Shown: positions 15,384 through 24,532 of the stretch, in pieces
Layout of the letters: every line of letters begins with the position of its first letter
Position numbering within the stretch: the stretch's first letter is position 1
Assembly (NCBI GenBank): GCA_964484935.1
Contig: CAZAFW010000001.1
Coordinates: 137,360 to 201,359, forward strand
Direction: 5' to 3'
Length of the DNA stretch: 64,000 bases
Source: BM714 sp964484935
Lineage (GTDB): Bacteria; Bacillota; Clostridia; Peptostreptococcales; BM714
Position numbers and translations under genes: made by a program
Notes under the pieces: generated by a model
Seen by the model: only the letters and a program-made list of their open reading frames with translations
The model's database searches: none
What the model was told of the DNA's origin: nothing

Positions 15384-18248
15384 TCACTCCGTCCCTCTTG
15401 CATTATCCAAAGCATCCGGGTTTTCTGGAAGCGGCAAATCAAGATCAAGGTATTCCGCGATTACATCCCTTGCCACAGGAGCTGCGTATCCCCCGTGGGC
15501 CCCTTGGAAAAGCAATACGGCCACTGCTATCTGGGGATCCTCATAAGGCGCGAAAGCCACAAACCATGCAAAACTTTTATAATCGTCTTTGTATCTGTCA
15601 ATCTCTTCATTGTCAAGGGCTCCGTTTGTGGCCTCGTCAAGCGCATATCTCCATATGGATCCTTTATCCAGATATCCCGCTCTAACTCTTTCAGCAATTC
15701 TCTCCGTTCTCCCTTCTTTTTCAAGCGCCGTTATCTCCTCATTGCGTTCTATGGTGATTTCGTTTACAAGAGATTCCATTTCGACCAATTCTATTGTCCC
15801 GCCTTCATATTTTCCTGAAGCAGAAAGTTTTTGAAGATATGAATTGTAGTCTTTAAAATGATCCTTCAAATATTGAACTTCATCAATCGGAGGAATTTTG
15901 CCCTGTTTTTGCGCAGTCCCGGTCTTAGCCCCAACTTTCACCGGAAAATCAGCGAAAAGAGTTCTTGCTGTTCCTTCATTGCCCTGTGTCACTTCAAGCA
16001 TTCCTTCTCTTATATATGAAAGATTGCCAATATCCTTCAAATCTATAGCTTGTCCATTTCCACTGTTTTCCCTGTCAAGCGCCAAGTCGTAAAGTGTTCC
16101 TCCGTTAGCGACGGCAGAGATGTATCTTGCCATTTGAATTGTCGTATAGGTATGGCCGCCTTGCCCTATGGCAAGGTTGAAAGTATCTCCAACATCCCAT
16201 GCTATCTGGTTGAAGTAACTGTATTTTATAAGATCGGCAAGATCTTCGACCTTTGAAATACTTGTATTTTCTACATTTTCTTCCCTCACGCCCATATTAG
16301 AGAGTCTTCTTATTATTTCGCCCCTTGAAGGGTTCTCATCGGCCCATTCAGCAATTTCATCAACCGCTTCATTCAATTTCTCTTCGTTTTCGTAAATGGA
16401 CTGAATGAAATAATCCTCTGCAATGCTTTTGATTTTCAGCTTTAAGTAATATTTTTTGTTTGCCACTTCTTTTTCTGGATCCGGAATACCATAAGCCGCC
16501 TCCTCAATTTCAATGCCCGTATTTTCCCCAAGCCCGAATTTCTTTGCATACTCCAACATAGTCTCGACACCCATTTCGAAATCCATTGCCGCATCCCTGT
16601 AATAATCATACCCGGTTGAAATGCTGTAGAAATAATAATTGCAAGAAACCTCTATCGCTTTTATAAGGTTTGTGAGCCCATGCTTTGCGCGATAATCATT
16701 CCATATCCAGCATCCGAAATCACGGTCGGAAAGTTCTATCCTTCCGTTCGAATATATCGACTTATTCGGATCCAGCCCCTGTTCAAGCGCCGCAAGGCCT
16801 GTTATCATCTTGAATGTCGATCCCGGCTGAACCGCTGTCAAGGAGGCTATGTTGTACATGGGCCTTGCCGCCAAAGGGTTTCTTGAATTTACTGGTTGCA
16901 GACTGTTCCAGTCGTTTTGATTGATTCCTGTTGTAAAAAGATTCGGGTCGTATGATGGAAAATTGGCCATAGCCAATATTTCGCCGGTGTTTACATCTAC
17001 CGCTACGGCAGAGCCAGAATCAGCATTCGGTGACTGTTCATTAAAAGCATAATCCCCCCAGGGACTTTCATAGACTTCTTTGGCTTGTATTCTCTGCAAC
17101 ACTTTTTCCAGCGCATCCTCCGCCGTCTTTTGCAATTCGGAATCAATAGTCAGAGCAATATTCTCGCCTGGAACCGGTTTTTCTTCACTTATTTCCGATA
17201 TTAATTGTCCGTATACGTCAACTTCAACCTTTTTTAAACCGTCTTCGCCTTTCAATTCGGTTTCGTAGCTTTTTTCTATTCCTGTTTTCCCTATGAATGC
17301 ATTTGGCGAATATCCCAATCCGCTTATATATCTCTCAATTTCCGATGTTGTGCTTATTTTCCCGAGATATCCAAGCGCATGGGCCGCCAGTTTTCCTTCA
17401 GGATAGTATCTTATAGGTTCAATTTGAACATCTATCCCCGGAAGATGCATTCCTTTTTCCTCAATCAATATTGCGGTTTCTTCAGAAATATCGTCAGCAA
17501 GCGTGATGGGCTGGTATTTCCTGTATCCCTGGTTCTTTATTGCGTTTCTAACAGCAAGAACGTCGAGCGATTCAGATGTATTGTATTCGCTTCCAATTTT
17601 ATAATATTCCCTGATTGCATCATAGGCGTTTTCTGCGCCCGAATCATTGTCTAAACCGTATGATTTCAAGAACTCCTCTTTTTTCATCTGCGCAAGAAAC
17701 TTCATGCTCTTGACTGAAATAGGAGGAGTTATCCCTTTGTGGGCAAGCAGTTTCTGCGCCTCATAAACACTTAGTGCTTGGTCAATCTCCTCGCGCATCC
17801 TAAGCATGTCGAAAGCTGTCTGCGCATCTTTCGCCTCATACAATTGGTTGCTTTCAAGCCACTCTTCGATATCAAGGTCGTAAGAAAATTCGAATTTCCC
17901 ATTTTCGCCCAACCCTATTGGAAATACAATATGTTCCTCTCCCTTTTGGTCGAGAATTTTCATAAGATCAACTGCTGTTTTTTCAAGATTTTCTTTCGGC
18001 ATTTCACTTATGATAAGCTTTACGGTAAATGAAGGTATATTTCCTGCCAGCAAAACGCCGTTTCTGTCGGTTATTTCTCCGCGCCATGCTGTTACGGGCA
18101 ATTCCTTTATTCTTACATTCTCCGAAATTTCCGCATACTCAGCTCCCTCAACAATTGTAAGGGTTGCCAGTCTGAAAAGCAACAAAACAAAAATTGCGGC
18201 AGTAATTGCAAAAAGTTGATTATTCCTATTCTTGATGAATTCATTCAT
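15384..18248 (-). CDS. mrdA: Penicillin-binding protein 2 (elongasome transpeptidase)
   Basis: 954 aa class B PBP that cross-links peptidoglycan with RodA. A single N-terminal membrane anchor (about residues 11-30) is followed by the dimerisation/pedestal domain (VTAWRGEITDRNGVLLAGN). The transpeptidase motifs are PGSTFK (SxxK), SCN (in EVSCNYYF) and KTGTA. It is much longer than the 600-700 aa of many PBP2 proteins. One insertion lies between the SCN and KTG motifs, a helical charged stretch ending near NTSISKVEDLADLIKYSY. Another follows KTG (DEVQYLKDHFKDYNSYLQ). The start at 18248 overlaps mreD by 8 bases. Confidence 0.95.
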   Translation of the reverse strand: MNEFIKNRNNQLFAITAAIFVLLLFRLATLTIVEGAEYAEISENVRIKELPVTAWRGEITDRNGVLLAGNIPSFTVKLIISEMPKENLEKTAVDLMKILDQKGEEHIVFPIGLGENGKFEFSYDLDIEEWLESNQLYEAKDAQTAFDMLRMREEIDQALSVYEAQKLLAHKGITPPISVKSMKFLAQMKKEEFLKSYGLDNDSGAENAYDAIREYYKIGSEYNTSESLDVLAVRNAIKNQGYRKYQPITLADDISEETAILIEEKGMHLPGIDVQIEPIRYYPEGKLAAHALGYLGKISTTSEIERYISGLGYSPNAFIGKTGIEKSYETELKGEDGLKKVEVDVYGQLISEISEEKPVPGENIALTIDSELQKTAEDALEKVLQRIQAKEVYESPWGDYAFNEQSPNADSGSAVAVDVNTGEILAMANFPSYDPNLFTTGINQNDWNSLQPVNSRNPLAARPMYNIASLTAVQPGSTFKMITGLAALEQGLDPNKSIYSNGRIELSDRDFGCWIWNDYRAKHGLTNLIKAIEVSCNYYFYSISTGYDYYRDAAMDFEMGVETMLEYAKKFGLGENTGIEIEEAAYGIPDPEKEVANKKYYLKLKIKSIAEDYFIQSIYENEEKLNEAVDEIAEWADENPSRGEIIRRLSNMGVREENVENTSISKVEDLADLIKYSYFNQIAWDVGDTFNLAIGQGGHTYTTIQMARYISAVANGGTLYDLALDRENSGNGQAIDLKDIGNLSYIREGMLEVTQGNEGTARTLFADFPVKVGAKTGTAQKQGKIPPIDEVQYLKDHFKDYNSYLQKLSASGKYEGGTIELVEMESLVNEITIERNEEITALEKEGRTERIAERVRAGYLDKGSIWRYALDEATNGALDNEEIDRYKDDYKSFAWFVAFAPYEDPQIAVAVLLFQGAHGGYAAPVARDVIAEYLDLDLPLPENPDALDNARGTE

Positions 18249-18753
18249 TTGACCACCTGCCAGCGCTTTCAAAGCCAATCTTGCCAAGAATTCTGCCAAA
18301 AATTTTATACAAAGCCCAACAGAGGATTGCGTTAATCAGCAATTCTGGCAATACCATACGCAAAAATATTGCCGATAGATCAAATTGCATTCCTGCAAAA
18401 TAATATATGACAATCATCATGAAATATTGGCAGATTGTCGCAAAAGCAATCATCACTATTGGAGTTGCGGAACTCTCCTCGAAAAAATTTCCGCTTAATG
18501 CTGAAACGGAAAAAGCCACAGTCAAATAAATGAGTGTGTATATTCCAAAAGCCGGGCTGAAGAAAATATCCTGCAATAGCCCTCCCGCCACAGCCGCACA
18601 AATCCCCATTGGCATTTTAAGCCTGACTGAAAAGACGACAAGTAAGACAATGGCAAGGTTGGGAAGAACCCCAAAAATCCTGATATGCTGGAGCAGAGTT
18701 GTTTGAAGTATGAATCCCGCAAACATTGTCAACGAAGTAATTGCGTATTTCAT
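18241..18753 (-). CDS. mreD: Rod shape-determining protein MreD
   Basis: 170 aa, about five membrane helices, no soluble domain. MreD links MreC and the elongation machinery in the membrane. Sequence conservation in the family is low, so the call rests on helices, length, the LPNLAIVLLVVFSVRLKMPMG type segment and position between mreC and PBP2. It overlaps mreC by an ATGA and PBP2 by 8 bases. Confidence 0.9.
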   Translation of the reverse strand: MKYAITSLTMFAGFILQTTLLQHIRIFGVLPNLAIVLLVVFSVRLKMPMGICAAVAGGLLQDIFFSPAFGIYTLIYLTVAFSVSALSGNFFEESSATPIVMIAFATICQYFMMIVIYYFAGMQFDLSAIFLRMVLPELLINAILCWALYKIFGRILGKIGFESAGRWSNE

Positions 18754-19586
18754 CGCCCTTCCACCTCTTCTGGAGGCAAAAGAACCATTACCCGGTTTAT
18801 TGTTTTGAAGTCGACCACTTGTTCAACTTTTATTCTTTTGAGCAACTCGTTTTTTTCAATTATGACATCGCTTACTGTGCCTATAAGCAATCCTTCGGGA
18901 TAAATTCCAAGACCTGAAGTTATGATTTCCTGCCCGGCGTATACTTCCGCTTTAGGATCGAAAAGATATCCTGACAAACCTCTTTCGGTTCCGCCTTCCA
19001 CTATTCCAATTGAAAAATTCTTTTCGTCCAGAAGCTTGAAACTGACTGAACTTCTATTGTCGATTATGGAAACTACCTTTGCCCAATCCTTTCCGGCCTC
19101 ATAGACTATCCCTATCAAACCGTCGCCGTTTATCACCGCCTGCTCCTGATAAACACCGTCGCTTGTCCCTTTGTTGATTATGAACATGTTGAACCACGTT
19201 CCTGGATCTTTCGACACAACATCGCATGTCAAATAATCATACCCCTTCATTTCAGCATAATTGAGTGCCTTTTCCATTTCAGAAAGATCTTTCATTTCTT
19301 TTTGGGAAAGCGTTGCCGCAATCAATTTTCGCCTCAGCTCTTGGTTTTCAATCTCTAGTTCCTTGTTTATTTTATCCAGACGCCAAACATTTGCAACCGG
19401 ATTGAATATATTGCCAAAGAAATCAGCACCTACTGTAAATCCTCTTTGTAACAAGGCGATATTTTTGCCGGCGAAATTTTCAATCGGACTTATTTCCCCA
19501 CCACCTCCAAATGTGGCAACTATTAGGAATAGGAGCAAAAGAATCGCAATACCCGCCATTATTTTCTTTTTTTTGAATTCATTCAC
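18750..19586 (-). CDS. mreC: Rod shape-determining protein MreC
   Basis: 278 aa. One N-terminal membrane segment (about 9-25) leads to a coiled coil (about 65-110, DKINKELEIENQELRRKL) and two beta domains outside the membrane. Family blocks: DVVSKDPGTWFNMFIINKG and GLGGIYPEGLLIGTV-like GLGIYPEGLLIGTVSDV. The start is GTG at 19586; the nearby ATG is out of frame. MreC scaffolds the elongasome and activates PBP2. Confidence 0.94.
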   Translation of the reverse strand: MNEFKKKKIMAGIAILLLLFLIVATFGGGGEISPIENFAGKNIALLQRGFTVGADFFGNIFNPVANVWRLDKINKELEIENQELRRKLIAATLSQKEMKDLSEMEKALNYAEMKGYDYLTCDVVSKDPGTWFNMFIINKGTSDGVYQEQAVINGDGLIGIVYEAGKDWAKVVSIIDNRSSVSFKLLDEKNFSIGIVEGGTERGLSGYLFDPKAEVYAGQEIITSGLGIYPEGLLIGTVSDVIIEKNELLKRIKVEQVVDFKTINRVMVLLPPEEVEGR

Positions 19587-19604
19587 TCTTTATCACCACT
19601 CATG

Positions 19605-20639
19605 TCAATAATTACTCTTTGTTGAAACAAAGACACGCTTATGTTCATCCAAAGTCTCTATTGCTTTTCCTGTCCCCATTACGACGCAATCCAACGGATT
19701 TTCCGCAATTTTTACAGGCATTTCCGTTTCCTTTCTTATAAGCTCATCCAATCCTGACAAAAGCGCTCCGCCTCCAGTCAGCATTATTCCTGTCTCCATT
19801 ATGTCTGAAGCCAGTTCCGGTGGACTCTTCTCTAATGTGTTCTTTATGTTTTCAACGATTACTTTTACAGGTTCTCCAAGAGCATCTTTTATTTCCAATT
19901 CATTTATGCTAATGGTTTTAGGCAATCCAGTAACAAGATCCCGCCCGCTTATTTCCATTTCTTTTATATCGTTTCCGACATATGCTGAACCAACTGTCAT
20001 TTTTATTTTTTCCGCTGTGCGCTCTCCAATCATCAAACTGTATTTTTTTTTCATAAAATTTATTATTGCCTCATCCATCTCATCTCCGCCGACTCTCACC
20101 GACCTGTTGCTTACAATACCACCCATGGATATTATTGCCATTTCAGTCGTTCCGCCGCCTATGTCGACAACCATGCTTCCTACCGGTTCCCCCACGGGAA
20201 GGCCTGAACCTATCGCCGCAGCCATCGGTTCTTCAATGAGATACGCTTTTTTTGCTCCTGCAGACATCGCCGCATCAATCACAGCTCTTTTTTCCACTTC
20301 AGTCACGCCGCAGGGCACCCCGAGCAATATCCTTGGAGCAAATATGAATGTATTTGTTGAAAACGCCTTTTTTATAAAATATCTGAGCATTATTTCAGTA
20401 GTGTCGAAATCTGCTATCACGCCATCCCTTAGTGGTCTTATTGCTTTTATGTTTCCCGGTGTTCGGCCTATCATAAGTTTTGCTTCGCTTCCCACAGCAA
20501 GTATTTCATTTGTGACAGTATCGATTGCAACAACCGAGGGTTCTCTTATGACTATTCCTGAGCCTTTTACATAGACCAAGGTGTTTGCAGTTCCAAGGTC
20601 TATTCCCATATCCTTGGCAAAAAAATTTTTGAAACACAT
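19605..20639 (-). CDS. mreB: Actin-like rod shape protein MreB
   Basis: 344 aa. MreB filaments guide side-wall synthesis. The actin-fold phosphate loops are MGIDLGTANTLVYVKG near the start and VVDIGGGTTEMAIISMGG. The C-terminal GIMLTGGGALLSGLDELI is also typical. The ATG at 20639 is used, since homologs begin close to this point and GGAAGGGG lies upstream. It heads the mreBCD-PBP2-rodA string. Mbl and MreBH paralogs are close relatives, but the operon position favours MreB. Confidence 0.95.
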   Translation of the reverse strand: MCFKNFFAKDMGIDLGTANTLVYVKGSGIVIREPSVVAIDTVTNEILAVGSEAKLMIGRTPGNIKAIRPLRDGVIADFDTTEIMLRYFIKKAFSTNTFIFAPRILLGVPCGVTEVEKRAVIDAAMSAGAKKAYLIEEPMAAAIGSGLPVGEPVGSMVVDIGGGTTEMAIISMGGIVSNRSVRVGGDEMDEAIINFMKKKYSLMIGERTAEKIKMTVGSAYVGNDIKEMEISGRDLVTGLPKTISINELEIKDALGEPVKVIVENIKNTLEKSPPELASDIMETGIMLTGGGALLSGLDELIRKETEMPVKIAENPLDCVVMGTGKAIETLDEHKRVFVSTKSNY

Positions 20640-20660
20640 TATTCTATCCCCTTCCAATAC

Positions 20661-21350
20661 CTAAAATAAGCCATTTTCCTTGAGGCTGTAATAATCGCCG
20701 TCCCCTATCACTATATGGTCGAGAACCTTTATGCCTATAAGGTCTCCCGCCTCGGAGAGTCTCTTTGTTATCTGTATGTCCTCCTGGCTTGGCGACGAAT
20801 TTCCGCTTGGATGATTATGCATTAGTATTACCGCATTACTGCTGTAAACAATTGCCGGCTTGAAAACTTCTCTCGGATGAACTATGGAAGCATTTAGGCT
20901 TCCTACGGAAATATTTTCATCACGCAGTATCTCGTTTTTTGTGTTGAGATACAGAACCTTGAAAATCTCCCTGTCAAGAAATCTAAGCTCGCTCATATAG
21001 CGGTTTGCCACATCCTTCGGAGAGTGCACATCCACTTTTTTTATGCCTGTAAGCTTGTCCATTCTCTTCCCAAGTTCAAGAGCCGCCAGAAGCTGGCATG
21101 CCTTGGCTTCACCTATTCCGTCAATTTTAACCAGTTCGTCCACCCTGCATCTTCCGAGATAAGCTAATCCACTGCGATCTTCACATAATACTCTTCTTGA
21201 AAGTTCAATTGCAGACAATCCCTTTTTGCCGGTTCTGAGCAAAATAGCCAAAAGTTCCGGGTTGGAAAGACTTCCAGCCCCATTTGTCACGAGCTTTTCC
21301 CTTGGCCTTTCATCCTCTGGCAATTCCTTCATTCCATATGGACTTTTCAT
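20661..21350 (-). CDS. radC: RadC family JAB-domain protein
   Basis: 229 aa. An N-terminal helix-hairpin-helix-like part (VDELVKIDGIGEAKACQL) precedes a JAMM/MPN+ domain with HNHPSGNSSPSQED (H178, H180, S/D ligands to D191). This looks like a functional metalloprotease-type site. Despite its name a repair role is doubtful in the family. Its place between maf and mreB is conserved in many Firmicutes, which hints at a cell-cycle role, but this is inference. Confidence 0.93.
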   Translation of the reverse strand: MKSPYGMKELPEDERPREKLVTNGAGSLSNPELLAILLRTGKKGLSAIELSRRVLCEDRSGLAYLGRCRVDELVKIDGIGEAKACQLLAALELGKRMDKLTGIKKVDVHSPKDVANRYMSELRFLDREIFKVLYLNTKNEILRDENISVGSLNASIVHPREVFKPAIVYSSNAVILMHNHPSGNSSPSQEDIQITKRLSEAGDLIGIKVLDHIVIGDGDYYSLKENGLF

Positions 21351-21351
21351 G

Positions 21352-21912
21352 TCATCCCCCTATTTTTTTAAGCTTCTCGGATAGCCTCCCGACAGGAAGC
21401 CCGACTACATTGAAATAGTCTCCATTTACAGATTCCACAAGGGAAGCTCCAAAACCTTGAATTGCGTATCCGCCAGCTTTCCCCATCGGTTCGCCCGTAC
21501 TGATATAACGCTCTATCTCAAGTCTGCTTAATTGTTTTATTTTTACAGAAGAATACTCGAAGTAAACCTCTTTTATGTCTTCACTTATTATTGCCACACC
21601 GGTATATACCCTGTGCGTCTTTCCACTTATTCTTTCAAGCATTTCCACTGCATCCGACTTGTTAGAAGGCTTTCCCAAAACCTTCTCGAAAAAAACGACT
21701 GTGTCGGCTCCTATAACAAGGCTTTCCGGGTTTTTGACAAATACATCCCATGCTTTTTCAAAAGCCAAAGCCATTACGGTTGTTGCCGGATCGTCTTCTA
21801 TGGTTATTTCCGATATGCCGCTCGGCATTGAAACGAACTCAATGCCAAGCGATTTCAAAATATCGATTCTTCTTTCCGACGCTGACGCCAGAATTATTTG
21901 CTTTTTTCCCAC
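21352..21912 (-). CDS. maf: Maf family nucleoside triphosphate pyrophosphatase
   Basis: 186 aa. Maf proteins hydrolyse dTTP/UTP or modified nucleotides and can slow septation. Family motifs: ILASASERRIDIL at the start, IGADTVV and the KAGGYAIQG block. The start is GTG at 21912, 5 bases after GGGGTGG; upstream codons in the same frame have no site. It lies 1 base before radC. Confidence 0.94.
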   Translation of the reverse strand: MGKKQIILASASERRIDILKSLGIEFVSMPSGISEITIEDDPATTVMALAFEKAWDVFVKNPESLVIGADTVVFFEKVLGKPSNKSDAVEMLERISGKTHRVYTGVAIISEDIKEVYFEYSSVKIKQLSRLEIERYISTGEPMGKAGGYAIQGFGASLVESVNGDYFNVVGLPVGRLSEKLKKIGG

Positions 21913-21922
21913 TAGACCACCC

Positions 21923-22180
21923 CTAACGGCGGGCAGCCGCCAAAAGCCCGGCCAACCCTCCAATGAGACCCATTACGTTTACATTGAAAAGCAACCCTAT
22001 ATGAAAATCCAGAACATACAATTTTAAAGAAAAGTTGTCCACTCCCAATGGAATGACTTTGGAAAATAAAGGAACAATGCCTGATAGCGCGTTTCCCGCC
22101 AGATTACCAAGAATCATCCCTATGACAACAGCAAGCGAAATTACTAAAACCGACCTGTTTCCTCTTTTCAAACTCTCCAC
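21923..22180 (-). CDS. DUF4321 small membrane protein
   Basis: 85 aa with two or three hydrophobic segments (VLVISLAVVIGMILGNLAG and a glycine-rich C-terminal helix VMGLIGGLAGLLAAARR). It resembles the DUF4321 proteins found beside maf in Clostridia. The start is GTG at 22180, 6 bases after AAAGGA. It is the first gene after a strong promoter and so leads the mre transcript. Function unknown. Confidence 0.8.
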   Translation of the reverse strand: MESLKRGNRSVLVISLAVVIGMILGNLAGNALSGIVPLFSKVIPLGVDNFSLKLYVLDFHIGLLFNVNVMGLIGGLAGLLAAARR

Positions 22181-22228
22181 TCCCAATCCTTTATAAATGT
22201 TGAAATTCCAATATTTCAAACTACAATA

Positions 22229-22257
22229 AGTGTAACATTTCGCATTTGCCATATCAA
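22229..22257 (-). promoter_or_regulatory. Promoter of the DUF4321-maf-radC-mre operon
   Basis: TTGATA (22257-22252), 17 bases, TACACT (22234-22229), preceded by TGT as an extended -10. Confidence 0.8.
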
Positions 22258-22277
22258 GCGATTTTTAGTGCAATAAA

Positions 22278-22316
22278 AAAAAGCGGAAGCGCTTTTTCAG
22301 GCACTTTCCGCTTTTT
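22278..22316 (-). terminator. Terminator of the rnf operon
   Basis: AAAAAGCGGAA (22316-22306) pairs with TTCCGCTTTTT (22288-22278) on the minus strand, followed by more T residues, just after the rnfB stop. Confidence 0.85.
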
Positions 22317-22319
22317 GTT

Positions 22320-23309
22320 TTACTTGAGTTTTATGGCATCCTTGGGGCATTTTTCAACACATGCTCCGCATCCGATGCATTTTTGGGCATCCACCTTGTG
22401 GGGTTTCTTCACTTCTCCCTCGATGGCGTCAACCGGACAAACTTTTGTGCAAAGCGTACATCCAATGCATGCTTGCTCGTCAATCTCGGCCTTTTTCCTG
22501 TTCTCCAAGTTCCCCGCGATGGCTCCTGTCGGACACTTTTCAACGCAAATCATGCACTCCGTGCATTTCTCATAATCAATAACCGCCAAATTGTCGACTA
22601 CATGTATGGCGTCGAAGGGGCAATTTTTTTCGCAAATCTTGCAAGCTATGCAACCCACATCGCAAGACGCTTTCACTGCCTTGCCTTTATCCTTGCTGTT
22701 GCATTCTACTATCACTTCATGTCCGTAAGGAACAAGCGCAATTACATTTTTAGGACATGCCTCAATGCAATTTCCACAGGCCGTGCATTTGTCGTCAATT
22801 ACTTCGGCAATGCCTTTGTCATTTATAAAAATTGCGTCGAAAGGACATACATCAACGCAAGTGCCCAATCCGAGACATCCGAACGAGCAACTCTTGCTTC
22901 CGCCATTTACTATGTTTGCGGCTTTACAATCCTGTATACCTATATACTCATATTTTTCTCTTGCATTTTCGCATGTTCCGTTGCAAATGACATGAGCAAT
23001 CATCTTTGTGCTGTCTTCAACAACCAGTCCCATGATTTCAGCAACTTTTTCAGCTGTTTCAGCTCCACCTACAGGGCATCCGTTGACTTTGGCTTCGCCT
23101 TTTGCCACGGCATTTGCAAATCCGTCGCATCCCGGGTATCCGCAACCTCCGCAGTTGGCGCCGGGAAGAACTTCTCTTACAGCGACTGCCTTTGGATCTA
23201 TTTCAACTGCAAACTTCTGTGAGGCATAAGCCAAGCCGGCTCCAAAAATCAATCCCATTCCACCAAGGCTCAAGGTAGAATAAATCAAGCCGTTAATATT
23301 CATATTCAT
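22320..23309 (-). CDS. rnfB: Rnf complex subunit B, polyferredoxin
   Basis: 329 aa. RnfB is the likely entry point for electrons from ferredoxin into the ion-pumping Rnf complex. An N-terminal membrane anchor is followed by a [4Fe-4S] domain (CGGCGYPGCDGF). Six CP-type ferredoxin motifs come next: VDVCPFDAI, IEACPKNVI, EKNCPFDAI, VEKCPTGAI, TKVCPVDAI and VEKCPKDAI. This cluster-rich form is the one seen in acetogens and other Clostridia rather than the shorter proteobacterial form. It is the last gene of rnfCDGEAB and ends at a strong terminator. Confidence 0.96.
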   Translation of the reverse strand: MNMNINGLIYSTLSLGGMGLIFGAGLAYASQKFAVEIDPKAVAVREVLPGANCGGCGYPGCDGFANAVAKGEAKVNGCPVGGAETAEKVAEIMGLVVEDSTKMIAHVICNGTCENAREKYEYIGIQDCKAANIVNGGSKSCSFGCLGLGTCVDVCPFDAIFINDKGIAEVIDDKCTACGNCIEACPKNVIALVPYGHEVIVECNSKDKGKAVKASCDVGCIACKICEKNCPFDAIHVVDNLAVIDYEKCTECMICVEKCPTGAIAGNLENRKKAEIDEQACIGCTLCTKVCPVDAIEGEVKKPHKVDAQKCIGCGACVEKCPKDAIKLK

Positions 23310-23321
23310 CACCCTTTCCTT

Positions 23322-23903
23322 TTAGACTAGTCCTGCAAAGCCCAGAAATGCCATGGACATAAGGCCTGCAGTAATCAGAGCGATCGGGAAACCTTTAAAC
23401 GGTGCGGGTACATCCGAAATTGCAAGTCTTTCCCGAATTCCGGCAAATAAAATGATTGCCAAGGAAAAACCCACCGCCGCGCCAAAGGAATGAAAAATCG
23501 TCTGGACGAAATTCAGTTTATATTGTATGTTGAGTAGCGCCAAACCTAGAACGGCACAGTTTGTAGTTATAAGCGGAAGATACACTCCCAATGCCTGATA
23601 CAATACCGGGCTAAGCTTCTGAAGGACTATTTCAACAAATTGCACAAGGGCCGCAATTACAAGTATGAATGCGACAGTCTGCAAATACTCTATATGGAAA
23701 AAAACCAAAATATACTTTTGTACCAGGTATGTAATCATACCAGCCAATGTTATAACAAACGTAACGGCCATGCCCATCCCTGTAGCAGTTTCAACCTGTT
23801 TTGAAACTCCGAGAAAAGGACAGATTCCCAAAAATCTCGACAGGACGAAGTTGTTTACGAGAATCGAACTGACCAGGATAACGAAGATACTAGCGTTTTC
23901 CAC
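23322..23903 (-). CDS. rnfA: Rnf complex subunit A, membrane protein
   Basis: 193 aa, six predicted membrane helices. RnfA and RnfE are inverted homologs that hold a buried iron-sulfur centre in the membrane and form the ion path. NNFVLSRFLGICPFLGVSK carries the conserved cysteine, and TTNCAVLGLALL the second. The start is GTG at 23903 behind GGGGGGA. It lies between rnfE and rnfB. Confidence 0.96.
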   Translation of the reverse strand: MENASIFVILVSSILVNNFVLSRFLGICPFLGVSKQVETATGMGMAVTFVITLAGMITYLVQKYILVFFHIEYLQTVAFILVIAALVQFVEIVLQKLSPVLYQALGVYLPLITTNCAVLGLALLNIQYKLNFVQTIFHSFGAAVGFSLAIILFAGIRERLAISDVPAPFKGFPIALITAGLMSMAFLGFAGLV

Positions 23904-23915
23904 TTCAATCCCCCC

Positions 23916-24512
23916 TTATGACAAACTTTTTTTTGATTTGACAACATTATAAAGAGCCAACAATATACCAAGTGCGATGAAGGCTCCTGGAGGAAGTATC
24001 ATTATGAGAGCCGGCTTGTATGCGAACGGCAGCTGCCATCCGAACAAGCTTCCTGCTCCAATCAATTCTCTCACAGCTCCCAATACCGTCAATGCCAAGG
24101 TAAATCCGATTCCCATTCCCAAACCATCGAAAATGGAATCAATCACTGTATTCTTAGATGCAAAAGCCTCGGCTCTTGCAAGTATTATGCAGTTTACCAC
24201 AATAAGCGGTATGAAAAGGCCCAAAGCCTTGAACAGCGTTGGCAGATACCCTTCCATCAACATTCCAACAATCGTAACGAAACTGGCAATTACGACTATG
24301 AATGCCGGTATTCTGATTTTGCTGGGTATTATTTTCCTCATCATTGAAATAACTGCATTCGACGCAACCAGTACAGCAGTGGACGCCAACCCCATTCCTA
24401 CTCCGTTTATTGCCGATGTTGTAACCGCCAGAGTTGGACACATGCCTAACAATTGAACGAATATGGGGTTTTCATCCAATAATCCATTCTTGAAAATTTT
24501 CATTAGATTCAA
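23916..24512 (-). CDS. rnfE: Rnf complex subunit E, membrane protein
   Basis: 198 aa with six membrane helices, homologous to RnfA. The conserved cysteines are in VQLLGMCPTLAVT and LIVVNCIILARAEAFA. The start is TTG at 24512, 8 bases after GGAGGTG; the next ATG is 9 bases further and too far from the site. Confidence 0.95.
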   Translation of the reverse strand: MNLMKIFKNGLLDENPIFVQLLGMCPTLAVTTSAINGVGMGLASTAVLVASNAVISMMRKIIPSKIRIPAFIVVIASFVTIVGMLMEGYLPTLFKALGLFIPLIVVNCIILARAEAFASKNTVIDSIFDGLGMGIGFTLALTVLGAVRELIGAGSLFGWQLPFAYKPALIMILPPGAFIALGILLALYNVVKSKKSLS

Positions 24513-24532
24513 TATAATTCACCTCCGGATAA

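Noticed and set aside
14690..15685. 331-codon plus-strand open frame opposite rodA and the PBP2 3' end
   Set aside because: It lacks a ribosome site and its translation is low-complexity antisense of two well supported membrane protein genes.
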